Source: an uncultured Clostridia bacterium
GTDB taxonomy: Bacteria > Bacillota > Clostridia > TANB77 > CAG-508
Reading direction: 5' to 3'
NCBI GenBank assembly: GCA_934178555.1
Contig: CAKPQL010000007.1
Location: 1 to 61,717, forward strand
DNA: 61,717 nt
Shown here: positions 1 to 7,729 of the stretch, one piece after another
Position numbering within the stretch: position 1 is the stretch's first letter
How the letters are laid out: every line of letters begins with the position of its first letter
The notes under the pieces: generated by a model
The model's input: the letters and a program-made list of their open reading frames with translations, nothing else
What the model was told of the DNA's origin: nothing
Databases searched by the model: none
Position numbers and translations under genes: made by a program

Positions 1-31
1 GAGAAAGCCTACAATAAATTGCCACTCTCAT
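1..31 (-). CDS. Serine site-specific recombinase, N-terminus only (runs off the window)
   Basis: Reading leftward from an ATG at 31 the visible codons give M-R-V-A-I-Y-C-R-L-S. This matches the opening beta strand of the resolvase domain of serine recombinases, in which the Ser after the YCRL motif is the catalytic nucleophile. A GGAGGG ribosome binding site lies just upstream. Only ten codons are inside the window, so the length and the C-terminal zinc/recombinase domains cannot be seen. The position at the end of a cluster of mobile-element genes fits the integrase of the element that fills roughly 1-6200. Confidence 0.7.
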   Translation of the reverse strand, partial: MRVAIYCRLS

Positions 32-96
32 AAGTTTACCCTCCAATCGGTAAACTACTCATTTTGTACAACCTCATTATACAATAACAAGTAGTT

Positions 97-225
97 TTAA
101 TCAACGCTCTTCGCAAATTCATTTACAATTAATTTATTGACAATATTGTTTATAAACTTTGTAATATCATCAATATTGTCATATTTATTTTTTTCAATAA
201 TATTAAAATTTATCTTTTCACACAT
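97..225 (-). CDS. 42-aa hypothetical peptide of the mobile element
   Basis: A short ORF opens with ATG at 225, seven bases after a full AAGGAGG site. It encodes a 42-residue Asn/Ile/Lys-rich peptide with no Arg, no membrane segment and no recognised domain. It lies 65 bp ahead of the recombinase start and on the same strand, so the two are probably co-transcribed. Small proteins of this kind often accompany serine recombinases in Clostridial elements. The function is unknown; the support is the strong ribosome binding site and the operon position. Confidence 0.55.
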   Translation of the reverse strand: MCEKINFNIIEKNKYDNIDDITKFINNIVNKLIVNEFAKSVD

Positions 226-281
226 AACAAGTTCCTCCTTTTGCAAGAGTTCCAATACTCCTGCTATATTAATTCATATTC

Positions 282-412
282 AAAAGGGCTTGTATTTGTG
301 CAAAAAAAATAAGAAAAGTTCCAGTTGTCTAGTGCTTCGCACAGACTTTTAATGGTAACTTTTCTTTTTACTGCGAAAAAATTTCATTTTTTCTTCGTAA
401 TAAAGCCCTTTT
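282..412 (-). ncRNA. Compact three-helix structured intergenic RNA
   Basis: A perfect 10-bp helix (282-291 with 403-412) closes the region. Inside it are a 13-bp arm with one bulge (311-323 with 353-366), capped by an 8-bp helix with one bulged A (327-335 with 339-346, triloop TTC), and a second A/T-rich arm (374-381 with 387-397). It sits between the HTH gene and the 42-aa peptide gene, which are both leftward, so the likely RNA is on the minus strand. It could be an attenuator, a processing signal or a small RNA. No known family was recognised. Confidence 0.4.
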
Positions 413-435
413 GGGTCTTATAAAAATATATTTAA

Positions 436-879
436 TTAACATATGACTCTCCTTTGAACAGGATTTATAATATTACTAACTCTTTTAGGTACATCGCAAG
501 CATATTTAAATCCTTTTCTTAATACTAAATCACTTAAATGTTTATCATATCTAAACATTTGTCTATTCCATTTGGCAAATGCTAAATCTGACATTTCAGA
601 TGAGTACGATAATTCTTTACTTGCTTGATTATGTTGTAATTTTACATATTCATCAAGTTGTTTATCATTATGTCTTTTTTTTCTAATCCATTCACATTTA
701 GATTTCTTACGATTTTCTTTACTGATTTTAGTTCTATATTCTTTCTCTGAAATATATCTGTCATCTTTTTGAATTATTTTTGTTACATATGATGGATTAA
801 CATTTAATTCTTTTGCAATAACACTTGGTTTTTCATGTAAATCATAGAATTTTGTAATAATTTCTTGTGTATCTGCCAT
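436..879 (-). CDS. HTH DNA-binding protein, 147 aa
   Basis: Residues about 15-37 form a helix-turn-helix (SVIAKELNVNPSYVTKII), the pattern of a small sequence-specific DNA-binding protein. The rest is highly basic, with a KENRKKSKCEWIRKKRH stretch. The start is ATG 879, preceded by AAGGAGG. It is divergent from the two-gene module starting at 1101, and the space between holds an array of repeated operator-like sites, so it may be their repressor and its own. The downstream order (structured RNA, 42-aa peptide, recombinase) suggests that it controls element excision genes too. The family was not recognised beyond the HTH. Confidence 0.65.
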   Translation of the reverse strand: MADTQEIITKFYDLHEKPSVIAKELNVNPSYVTKIIQKDDRYISEKEYRTKISKENRKKSKCEWIRKKRHNDKQLDEYVKLQHNQASKELSYSSEMSDLAFAKWNRQMFRYDKHLSDLVLRKGFKYACDVPKRVSNIINPVQRRVIC

Positions 880-903
880 ATCAAAACCTCCTTTCTTTGG
901 TGA

Positions 904-923
904 AAAATCTGCCTACAGATTTT
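904..923 (-). terminator. Leader hairpin before the HTH gene
   Basis: AAAATCTG (904-911) pairs with CAGATTTT (916-923) across a 4-nt loop. On the minus strand the hairpin is followed by a short T run, then the ribosome binding site of the HTH gene. It looks like a small attenuator; no function is shown. Confidence 0.3.
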
Positions 924-935
924 AGATACAGTAAT

Positions 936-1065
936 ACTATTACACATAAATTTTACTTAAGAGCTTGACTATTTTTAAAATAGTTTGTATAATATGTGTA
1001 ATAGTTATTTTAATTTAACTATTAGCATTATAATGTAATAGTTTAAAAATGTCAAGTATTACATT
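936..1065. promoter_or_regulatory. Operator array with repeated TGTAATA-type half-sites
   Basis: A perfect 12-bp inverted repeat, ACTATTACACAT (936-947) and ATGTGTAATAGT (994-1005), flanks the rightward promoter. A second inverted pair, AATGTAATA (1032-1040) and TATTACATT (1057-1065), lies downstream. Four related half-sites in 130 bp of the divergent region suggest cooperative repressor binding, most simply by the adjacent HTH protein. Confidence 0.55.
965..993 (+). promoter_or_regulatory. Sigma-A type promoter for the two-gene module
   Basis: TTGACT (965-970), a 17-bp spacer and TATAAT (988-993). The -10 abuts the operator arm at 994, so a bound repressor would block RNA polymerase. Confidence 0.7.
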
Positions 1066-1100
1066 GCGAAAATTTAAAAATTTTTTTGGGAGTGTAGAAA

Positions 1101-1979
1101 ATGAATAAAGATTTAGTTACAGAATTTAGTACAGAATGGATTAAATATAGCGAATATACAACTAAAAAAGCACATTTTGGAGATGAATATATTGTTCCAA
1201 AAAAAAATGCAAAACCTATTAAATATAAAATATCAGAGGTAGCAGATCAAATGATAATGGATTATATCAATATAGGTAAAGCATTTGAATTTGAAAAATT
1301 TAAAGTAAAAGATATGATACTAGAATTTGTTAAGAATTATGGATTAATAGGTATTATTTCTTATATGCCATTAAATTTTAATTATATATCTAGTGAAAAA
1401 ATATTTTTAAATAGCAATAATGACTTAGGTATGGAAGAAATATGGGACAGAAAAGAATATTTAGAATATTTCTTTCCTTTTGATTTAAAAGAAAAGTTTA
1501 AATTTAAAGGAAATGATATTACTGCTATAAGAAATGAAGAAACAACAGATGAAGAAGTGTTTTGGGGTGGGAGTCGTGAATTTAGTATTCCTTTTTCAAA
1601 ATATTATGCCGAAAAAATTGAAGATATAGGAATTATTGCAAATAGAGTTTATAATCAATTTATTGGAGCATATACATTTGATTTTGAAACACCATATATA
1701 GAAAGAACATTTAAAGGATTGGACTTTTTTAAAGCAAGAAATATTACTATTAATGCAAAAGCAGGAGATACACATTTTTCATTGCAATGGGTATTTAACT
1801 CTCTTGCATCTGCACTAGATACTATTCTTTTAGTAAAAATATGCGATAAAAACCAACCTTTAAGAATTTGTAAGCATTGTGGTAAATTATTTATAGCAGA
1901 AAATGTAAGGGCTGAATATGATACACCTCAATGTAGAAACCAAGCAAATGTGTATAAGAGTAGGAGTAAAAGTAAATGA
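1101..1979 (+). CDS. Hypothetical protein with C-terminal zinc finger, 292 aa
   Basis: This is the first gene of a tightly coupled pair. The N-terminal about 240 residues have no motif I recognise. The C-terminus carries CKHCGKLF followed by PQC, a CxxC...C arrangement with flanking R and N residues that resembles the zinc fingers ending CGNR/DUF6076-like Clostridial proteins; a fourth ligand is not obvious. The start is ATG 1101 behind GGGAG. Its stop overlaps the next start by four bases (ATGA), so translation is coupled. It contains no CGG codons. The role is unknown; the operator-controlled promoter and mobile-element location fit a defence, toxin-antitoxin or accessory nuclease module. 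Confidence 0.6.
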   Translation: MNKDLVTEFSTEWIKYSEYTTKKAHFGDEYIVPKKNAKPIKYKISEVADQMIMDYINIGKAFEFEKFKVKDMILEFVKNYGLIGIISYMPLNFNYISSEKIFLNSNNDLGMEEIWDRKEYLEYFFPFDLKEKFKFKGNDITAIRNEETTDEEVFWGGSREFSIPFSKYYAEKIEDIGIIANRVYNQFIGAYTFDFETPYIERTFKGLDFFKARNITINAKAGDTHFSLQWVFNSLASALDTILLVKICDKNQPLRICKHCGKLFIAENVRAEYDTPQCRNQANVYKSRSKSK

Positions 1980-3397
1980 AACTTATATCGAAAAATGAAA
2001 TAATTAAAGTAACAGATAAAGTTGAAAAAGAATATTTGGAATGTTGGAAAATTTTTAAAGATTTTCGTACATCTAATTTTAATATAGATGAATTATTTAG
2101 TTTTCAGCCCAAGCTTGCAAATGCAATTTATAAAGAGGAAGAAATATATTATAAAGTTTGTGAAGAAGAACAATACTTAATAAAGAATAAAAATAGATAC
2201 AAAATTGAATGGTTTAAAAAAAGAATGAAAAAACTAAAAGAATATAAAGAATTTATAAATAAAGTAATAAGTATTGGTAAATGTGTAGGCGATGGTTTTA
2301 TATATGTTTTTTATAATAAGGATATGGACTTAATAAAAAAACATAGTAAGAATCCAAGAGTAACACATATGGCAAAAGGATTAGGGACTAAAGCAGAATT
2401 AACATTTATAAATAATACTGCAGTATTAAATGGATGTATTGTACTTTATCATGGAATTTGCAATTTTTTAAATATTGGAGATATTAGTTTATATTCTCCA
2501 CAGAATAGTAGAATAGTTGCTATAGGAGAATTAAAATCTAAACAAGAGGGAAATAAATTAGGAATATCTGTAGATTTTATATCTAAAATTAATTTTACTG
2601 AAGATGCTTTATTATATGCACCAAATGGAAAACAATCAGAGCTAAAGTTCAATAGTGAAATTAAAAATCATGAAGGTTTCCCTAATTATGTTATAGAAAG
2701 ACTGGAAAGACAAATAAAAAATATGGAAAATATGTTTTCAAAAGATAAACAAGATATAAGAAAATTAGAAGATAGAAAAGCAATGTATTATTATAAAGAA
2801 CTCGAAAAAATTTGCAAAAAATCAAAAAGTAGAGGAGCGTATGTAGAAAAAGTTTGTAACAGTCTAGTAATAGCATGTTTTATAAATGATAATAAAAAAC
2901 TATCTGAAAATATCTCGTCTAATAAAAAGAATAAACAAAATGTTGAAATAAATTTTGATTTAGAAGAAGTAAATAAAATAATAATTAAAGATAGTAAGTA
3001 TAATTATATATACATGTCAGAACTTCCTTTAATTTGTCACTTTGGTAATGTGCCTCTTGCAATGTGGAATCTAAATCTTAATATATTAAAAGATATTATA
3101 TTTCAAAGAAAAAATATTTTTACTATATTTAATCCAGCATATATAATACAAAAATTAGAAAACAATGGTTATACCTATAAAAAGCAATTAGACAATAGTA
3201 TTAGCTTTTCTAAAAAAAATCATAATAAAAAGATTATGGAACTTCATAATGCAGAATTTTATTTTCATCTTATTTCAATGTACTTAATGAGCGAAGATGA
3301 GGTTTTGAACCTTATACAAATCTCAGAAGATGCTATCTTATCTTCTAATTTAAAAGGAAATATAAAAGCTAACTTTGAAATAATCCAAAGAGGATAA
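1976..3397 (+). CDS. Hypothetical protein with PD-(D/E)XK-like motif, 473 aa
   Basis: This is the second gene of the pair, translationally coupled to the zinc-finger gene. The N-terminus is charged and probably coiled (residues about 55-95). In the middle, an NIGDISLYS segment is followed after about ten residues by VAIGELKSK; D...(x)n...E-x-K at the end of a hydrophobic strand is the signature of PD-(D/E)XK nucleases. The following SKQEG may supply a further conserved polar residue. A second coiled region covers residues about 240-285. I recognise no named family, so the nuclease call is inferred from the motif alone. It could instead be a phage-resistance or plasmid-stability protein. Confidence 0.5.
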   Translation: MKLISKNEIIKVTDKVEKEYLECWKIFKDFRTSNFNIDELFSFQPKLANAIYKEEEIYYKVCEEEQYLIKNKNRYKIEWFKKRMKKLKEYKEFINKVISIGKCVGDGFIYVFYNKDMDLIKKHSKNPRVTHMAKGLGTKAELTFINNTAVLNGCIVLYHGICNFLNIGDISLYSPQNSRIVAIGELKSKQEGNKLGISVDFISKINFTEDALLYAPNGKQSELKFNSEIKNHEGFPNYVIERLERQIKNMENMFSKDKQDIRKLEDRKAMYYYKELEKICKKSKSRGAYVEKVCNSLVIACFINDNKKLSENISSNKKNKQNVEINFDLEEVNKIIIKDSKYNYIYMSELPLICHFGNVPLAMWNLNLNILKDIIFQRKNIFTIFNPAYIIQKLENNGYTYKKQLDNSISFSKKNHNKKIMELHNAEFYFHLISMYLMSEDEVLNLIQISEDAILSSNLKGNIKANFEIIQRG

Positions 3398-3439
3398 TCT
3401 TAAATTCTAAATTAAGTTAGTAAATAATGGCTGTAATCA

Positions 3440-3468
3440 TTGATAATTATGTTGATTTATGGTATAAT
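3440..3468 (+). promoter_or_regulatory. Promoter of orphan gene at 3600
   Basis: TTGATA (3440-3445), a 17-bp spacer and TATAAT (3463-3468). The spacer closely resembles those of the promoters at 51874 and 6966, which drive similar stand-alone genes. Confidence 0.7.
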
Positions 3469-3599
3469 ACCCAATGATATAGGAATGTCCTGTGTCGATA
3501 ATTCTTTTTTCACTAATTAGTGAGAGGAGCTTCCTCTAACTTTTTAGTTTTACATATTTGGTCATTAGCAACAATAAAAGTATAAAAGGAGGAAAAACT

Positions 3600-4226
3600 A
3601 TGAGTTTGTTTGAAAAGAGGTACACCATTACAGGATGGAGAGGCGATGAACACTCGCTGACTGCCAAGAAGCTCTATGAACGGGTAATGAAAGATAGCCA
3701 ATCTGACTATAATTGGATTGCTTCTGCTACCGAACTTGTCAGAGTTTGCAATCAACCTAAATTTCCTGAAAAGTATGCACAGGAAATTCAGATTGCTATT
3801 CTTAATTGCTTTGCAAATTTGGAAACCAAGAAAGAATTTGGCTCACATCAGGAGCCTACTGATGCGGATGCAGTTAATTTCTGCTATAATGCATTGGCTG
3901 ATGTATCAGAGGAAGCCAACAAGGTACGCCAAAAATATCTCAAAGCAGTGATCGAAGGCATTACAAGATATCATTTCAGACTTCTTGATTTTAACCATTA
4001 TGGTCCCACATATCACAAGATTTGTGAAGAATGGAAAAGAATTAAGTTTGAAGAATATGGACATATTTCTTCTCTCGATTTTAAGAAGTTGCGGAAAAAC
4101 TTGGACGACGAATTTGACAAGACAATGAAAACTGCTGAAGAAGAAGGAGCTTTCCAAAAAGATGACGAAAAACATCTCGAAGAAATGAGAAAGTTTTGGT
4201 CATCATTGGATTTGGGCAACAGTTAA
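3600..4226 (+). CDS. Orphan hypothetical protein, 208 aa, atypical codon use
   Basis: The start is ATG 3600, placed seven bases after AAAGGAGG; an upstream in-frame ATG at 3558 lacks a ribosome binding site. The product is soluble and charged with no recognised domain. The gene is clearly richer in G+C than its neighbours and uses codons such as CGG (residue 29 and again near residue 154), CTC and GCC. Reading the first CGG with a +1 shift would stop translation at once, so the protein needs zero-frame CGG as Arg. It has its own promoter and a strong terminator, like the orphan genes at 6648, 49003, 51947 and 52378. Confidence 0.7.
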   Translation: MSLFEKRYTITGWRGDEHSLTAKKLYERVMKDSQSDYNWIASATELVRVCNQPKFPEKYAQEIQIAILNCFANLETKKEFGSHQEPTDADAVNFCYNALADVSEEANKVRQKYLKAVIEGITRYHFRLLDFNHYGPTYHKICEEWKRIKFEEYGHISSLDFKKLRKNLDDEFDKTMKTAEEEGAFQKDDEKHLEEMRKFWSSLDLGNS

Positions 4227-4242
4227 AGCATCAAACTCACGA

Positions 4243-4280
4243 GGGAGTATTTGGAATTTAATCCGAATACTCCCTTAAAA
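4243..4280. terminator. Bidirectional terminator between orphan gene and mob
   Basis: GGGAGTATT (4243-4251) pairs with AATACTCCC (4266-4274), with a further GGA/TCC pairing inside. It separates two convergent genes. Confidence 0.75.
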
Positions 4281-5456
4281 TTCTATATAATCTTCCAATT
4301 CTTCTTCGTATTCAATTTGTTTTTCTGGCTCTATGTAAGTATCTGTACCTAATTCAAACTTTCGTATTAATTCATCTTCTTCAGATACCGACAATTTATT
4401 AGCAATCCAAATAAACACTTTTTCTAATGTTTGTTTTAATGTATTTACAATCTTTCTTAAATAATTATTTTCACTCTCTAAATTAAAAATCTTATTCTCA
4501 TATTTATTTTCAATTCTTTTAGTTTCTTCTTCAAGTTTAACATAGTAATCATTTTTCATATTTTTGCATTTATCTTTTAATTCTCTATTTTCAGATAAGA
4601 TAAATTTTCGTTCTTTTTCATATTTTAATGCTCTTTCAACTGTTTTTACTTGACTTTCTAATGTAAAAGTTAATAATGTATTTTGTTCTTGTAAATCTTT
4701 TATCATTTTATCTTTTGGCGCAATCACTAATTCTTGTATTTTCCCATCTCTATTTCTCATTAACTTTTCAAAACTCCTTATATCTGGGATATCAGGTAAT
4801 TCTAATTTTATATCTTGAAGAACAGTTTTAGAATTTTCAAAATTTGTAATTTTTTTATAATCTTCAACTGATAAATGTACTCTTTCACTTGGATTTCCTC
4901 GTTCTAATTCAAAATTATTTGATACAATGTAATTATAAAATGCATCTTGTAGTTGCCTATAGCTGTCTTTTTCTTTCCAAAATTCACTACAAGCAATTTT
5001 ATCAATATCATTACCTTTTTTATCTTTTGTATGAACTACTGGAATAAAAACTAAATGCATATGTGGACTTTCTTCATCCATGTGGACTTTTGCAGAGAGA
5101 ATATACTGCTCTCCTAAATCTTTGTATTTGCAAACAAATTTATATGCAGTTTCAAAATATCTTTTAGTTTCTTCTTCTCCAATATTATCAAAAAACTCTT
5201 TATCAGAAGTAATAATGTATTCACAAGCAATATTGCTTACTGTTTTTATTTGTCCTTTTAAATTATACTTTTCTTTAAGTAAATCAAATTCTTTTTCATA
5301 CGATTGAGTACAGTCTTTTAATGAATAATTAAGGTATGATAATTCTTCATTTATATTTTTATTAGAATAGTTTTTATTTTTTCTTTCATTGTGTCTATAT
5401 ATCCCTTTTAGATTCTCTCTTTTGTATTTTGCATTTCTAATTATTGCATAACTCAT
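4275..5456 (-). CDS. mob: MobV/Pre-type relaxase (plasmid recombination/mobilization protein)
   Basis: The relaxase nicks oriT and pilots DNA during mobilization. The N-terminus MSYAIIRNAKYKRENL followed by a G-x-Y-x-H-N-E-R run is the classic MobV/Pre opening, and the histidine motif HMDEESPHMHLVF is the metal-binding HxDE...PHxH site. The C-terminal half is a long coiled coil, typical of the family. I choose ATG 5456 because it restores the family N-terminus and has AAAGGAG upstream; the ATG ten codons earlier does not. No replication protein is visible, so the element is probably mobilized in trans. It has no in-frame CGG codons. Confidence 0.92.
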   Translation of the reverse strand: MSYAIIRNAKYKRENLKGIYRHNERKNKNYSNKNINEELSYLNYSLKDCTQSYEKEFDLLKEKYNLKGQIKTVSNIACEYIITSDKEFFDNIGEEETKRYFETAYKFVCKYKDLGEQYILSAKVHMDEESPHMHLVFIPVVHTKDKKGNDIDKIACSEFWKEKDSYRQLQDAFYNYIVSNNFELERGNPSERVHLSVEDYKKITNFENSKTVLQDIKLELPDIPDIRSFEKLMRNRDGKIQELVIAPKDKMIKDLQEQNTLLTFTLESQVKTVERALKYEKERKFILSENRELKDKCKNMKNDYYVKLEEETKRIENKYENKIFNLESENNYLRKIVNTLKQTLEKVFIWIANKLSVSEEDELIRKFELGTDTYIEPEKQIEYEEELEDYIEF

Positions 5457-5480
5457 ATAGGTATTTCTCCTTTTTTTACA

Positions 5481-5500
5481 CAGCAAATAACACTATGCTG
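5481..5500 (-). other. Candidate oriT nick region upstream of mob
   Basis: CAGCA and TGCTG arms flank a core that reads TAGTGTTATT on the minus strand. MobV oriT sites described for pMV158-type plasmids contain a TAGTGTG/TTA nick context in an inverted repeat just ahead of mob, which this resembles. The match is partial. Confidence 0.35.
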
Positions 5501-5519
5501 GTTTTAATATTTTCTCTTT

Positions 5520-5780
5520 TTTCAATTGTGTTGTAGTGTGGCAGGGTAAACCCTACAACCCAAACCTAAAAAGCTAAAGCTTTTTTAGGTTATTTAATAA
5601 AAAGTTGCTTAGCGCAATTTTATTAAATTCACTTTAGCTAAACAAAGTAGAAACCAGAGGAAGTGAGCTAAAGTGAAAAGGTGTAATAATCCCATTTATA
5701 AAAAATAGAATTATTACACCTATATAGTAGAAACCGTCGGTCGTTCGCCTCGTTTCATAGGTAGTCTAGTAAGTAGCTTT
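5520..5780. repeat. Hairpin-rich noncoding region, possible oriT or replication/transfer control
   Basis: I see at least four strong inverted repeats in tandem: AACCTAAAAA/TTTTTAGGTT (5563-5591), an AATAAAA/TTTTATT stem (about 5597-5624), CACTTTAGCT/AGCTAAAGTG (5630-5675) and AGGTGTAATAAT/ATTATTACACCT (5679-5721). The 10-mer AGTAGAAACC occurs twice as a direct repeat, about 80 bp apart. No ORF is convincing here. Confidence 0.5.
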
Positions 5781-5842
5781 TGCTACTGTAATTGCTGATG
5801 TAGGTAAACATCTTTGTTCATACTTGCCCAAACTTTTTACAA

Positions 5843-5977
5843 TTACAAATCCATTTCAAGTTTTGCCACCGAATACTCTTTTATTATTGTGAGTCTGTGT
5901 TCTAAAATCTCACTCACGCAGTTTGTATAAATAGACCGTTTATACGAATACGGATGTACTTTATAGCATCGGCTCAT
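5843..5977 (-). CDS. Possible 44-aa peptide
   Basis: The ORF from ATG 5977 encodes a compact basic peptide beginning MSRCYKVHPYSYKR and ending in LEMDL. The ribosome binding site (AGGTG) is weak. It contains one in-frame CGG (Arg 14), like the orphan genes. It may be real, but support is thin and a chance ORF is possible. Confidence 0.3.
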   Translation of the reverse strand: MSRCYKVHPYSYKRSIYTNCVSEILEHRLTIIKEYSVAKLEMDL

Positions 5978-6083
5978 CACACCTAGCACTTTTATAGAGG
6001 TACTGCATTTCTCTTGCAATAAAAAAGACATCTGTAACTTTTACATTACAAATGACTTATTATTAATATTTAATTATTTTTTC

Positions 6084-6197
6084 CCTTACAATCGATTTTA
6101 AGTCGAATATAATTGTAAGGTAATAAACAATGCCTACGAAAAATGTAGGCACAAGATTTCTTGTACAAAATAAGTAGTTACATATATATTTTCTTTT
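6084..6197. other. Presumed right end / attachment region of the mobile element
   Basis: Three hairpins are stacked here: CCTTACAAT/ATTGTAAGG (6084-6120), TGCCTAC/GTAGGCA (6131-6151) and ACAAGA/TCTTGT (6151-6164). Recognisable catalase coding sequence begins only at about 6198. The junction is inferred from where homology to the catalase starts; the exact core cannot be fixed without the left junction. Confidence 0.4.
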
Positions 6198-6557
6198 AGG
6201 ATAGATAACAAACCTACACCACATGGAGTAGATGTATATCCACAATCAGCAGCAGGAGTTCCATTTACAGCTTCTTATATAGCTTGTAAAGGAGATCCTA
6301 TTGCAAATTTACAAGAAGATTTAGCAGCAGAACAAAAAGCAAGAGCGACTTATGAAAAATTGATTGATTTGTGTAGAGATGAACCAGATGTAATAGATCC
6401 GCTTCGTTTCTTAAGAGAAAGAGAAGTAGTGCATTTTCAAAGATTTGGAGAAGCATTAAGAGGAGTTCAAGATAAACTTATTCAGAAGAAATTCTATATG
6501 AATAATAATTGTTCAAAAACGGAAAATACTCAAAACGATTGTGACTGTGGAAAATAA
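6198..6557 (+). pseudogene. cotJC: 3' fragment of manganese catalase / spore coat CotJC
   Basis: An open frame with no start codon runs into the stop at 6557. It encodes PHGVDVYPQSAAGVPF, then LQEDLAAEQKAR and FLREREVVHFQRFGEAL, the conserved C-terminal half of CotJC-type manganese catalases, including the E and H metal ligands of the last helices. The N-terminal part is missing and is replaced by mobile-element sequence. The C-terminal tail has a Cys-rich NDCDCGK end. Either the gene is dead, or its 5' half lies beyond the left end of the element and excision would rejoin the two halves. Confidence 0.85.
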
Positions 6558-6594
6558 AATGCTTATTAAACTTATACCTTAATTATATTATGAA

Positions 6595-6625
6595 AAAGAG
6601 GCAACAAATACTGTTGCCTCTTTAA
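6595..6625. terminator. Terminator after the catalase fragment
   Basis: AAAGAGGCAACA (6595-6606) pairs with TGTTGCCTCTTT (6612-6623). It lies between convergent genes and may serve both strands. Confidence 0.7.
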
Positions 6626-6647
6626 GATTGTTTAAGAGAATATTCCA

Positions 6648-6905
6648 TTAACTGGTACTCCTCTTGGCTGAAACCAAACTTTTGGGTGCACACTTAATCT
6701 CAATTACTCGTTTATCATCAGAAAGCCAAACTTCACGATGAAATACATTTTTTACGTGCCTACTAATGTCTAAAGGAATAGTATTCTCGTGATTTGCGAG
6801 TAAAATTAGATTTTTGAGCATCCGAGGAAGTTTGTCTGGGTCAAATAGTTCAGCATCAAACACAATAATGCTATAACCATATTTTTTAAATAATAAGTCT
6901 GCCAT
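6648..6905 (-). CDS. Orphan hypothetical protein, 85 aa
   Basis: ATG 6905 is preferred over an upstream TTG because AAGAAGG is correctly spaced. The small soluble protein has no recognised domain. It has its own promoter (6966-6938) and terminator and contains one in-frame CGG (Arg 28). A +1 shift at that codon would end translation five codons later. Composition and layout match the other orphan genes in the window. Confidence 0.6.
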   Translation of the reverse strand: MADLLFKKYGYSIIVFDAELFDPDKLPRMLKNLILLANHENTIPLDISRHVKNVFHREVWLSDDKRVIEIKCAPKSLVSAKRSTS

Positions 6906-6937
6906 AACCAAGCCTTCTTTCTAATAAATATAACTTA

Positions 6938-6966
6938 ATTATACAATAAATCAATGAATTTATCAA
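6938..6966 (-). promoter_or_regulatory. Promoter of the 85-aa orphan gene
   Basis: On the minus strand: TTGATA (6966-6961), a 17-bp spacer and TATAAT (6943-6938). Confidence 0.7.
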
Positions 6967-7075
6967 ATCTAATGCTTTAATTACATAGTTTAAAATTTGA
7001 CAAATTTCTTACCTATATATTTTTTTATTCTTTTGAGGTATAATAAACCCAATAATGAAAGGAAACTAATATTAT

Positions 7076-7654
7076 ATGAAAGAACAACTATTAAATGAAT
7101 TGAAAACAACTATAATAGGTCAAAATGTAATATATTTCGATAACATAAAATCTACTCAATTAGAAGCAAAAAAAATAAAAAATATCGTAGAAGACGGAAC
7201 AATAATATTTACAAACAATCAAACTGCAGGAATTGGAACACATGATAGAATTTGGTATATGAAGGAAAATGAAAATATTGCGTTTACAATTATACTAAAG
7301 CCAAAATGCAATATAAGGAAAATAAGTAATATAACAACAATAATAGCTGAATGTATGTTAGAAACAATAGAAGATTTATACAATGAAAAATTATATATAA
7401 AAGAACCTAATGATTTAATGATTAATGGAAAAAAAGTAGGAGGAATTTTAACTCAAGCCACTACTGAAGCTGAAAATGTTAAAGATATATTAATAGGAAT
7501 TGGCTTAAATGTAAACCAAAAAATATTTCCAGAACCAATAATAGATATAGCCACATCATTAAAAAATGAATTCAATCATGAATTTAACAGAATACAAATT
7601 ATAGCTAATTTTTTAAAGAAATTTGAAGATAGATATATAGAAATGATTAACTAA
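7076..7654 (+). CDS. birA: Biotin--[acetyl-CoA carboxylase] ligase, catalytic domain only
   Basis: BirA activates biotin with ATP and attaches it to the carrier protein AccB, which is encoded in the same gene cluster. Visible motifs are QTAGIGTHDRIW (the biotinyl-AMP loop, usually GRGRxGRxW), EPNDLMINGKKVGGIL (usually KWPNDL...KxGGIL) and IGIGLNVNQ. At 192 aa it lacks the N-terminal HTH of bifunctional BirA, so it should not act as a repressor. The Trp of KWPND is replaced by Glu and the glycine loop is shortened, within the range of low-GC homologues. It leads the acc/fab cluster. Confidence 0.85.
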   Translation: MKEQLLNELKTTIIGQNVIYFDNIKSTQLEAKKIKNIVEDGTIIFTNNQTAGIGTHDRIWYMKENENIAFTIILKPKCNIRKISNITTIIAECMLETIEDLYNEKLYIKEPNDLMINGKKVGGILTQATTEAENVKDILIGIGLNVNQKIFPEPIIDIATSLKNEFNHEFNRIQIIANFLKKFEDRYIEMIN

Positions 7655-7658
7655 ACTT

Positions 7659-7670
7659 GACCGGTCGGTC
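7659..7670. promoter_or_regulatory. GC-rich operator-like site ahead of fabH
   Basis: GACCGGTCGGTC stands out in very AT-rich intergenic DNA, with GACC and GGTC arms. It is placed between the birA stop and the fabH start, where a fatty-acid regulator would act. The regulator is unknown; it does not match the FapR consensus I know. Confidence 0.35.
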
Positions 7671-7729
7671 TAATGACTTTTGAAAAATTTTATTATATAA
7701 GTACCTATATATGTAATTAGGAGAAAAAG

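Noticed and set aside
137..352. 71-codon plus-strand ORF
   Set aside because: It has no ribosome binding site and overlaps the structured RNA and the well-supported 42-aa minus-strand ORF.
6063..6245. 60-codon minus-strand ORF at the element end
   Set aside because: There is no ribosome binding site; it spans the hairpins and the catalase fragment.
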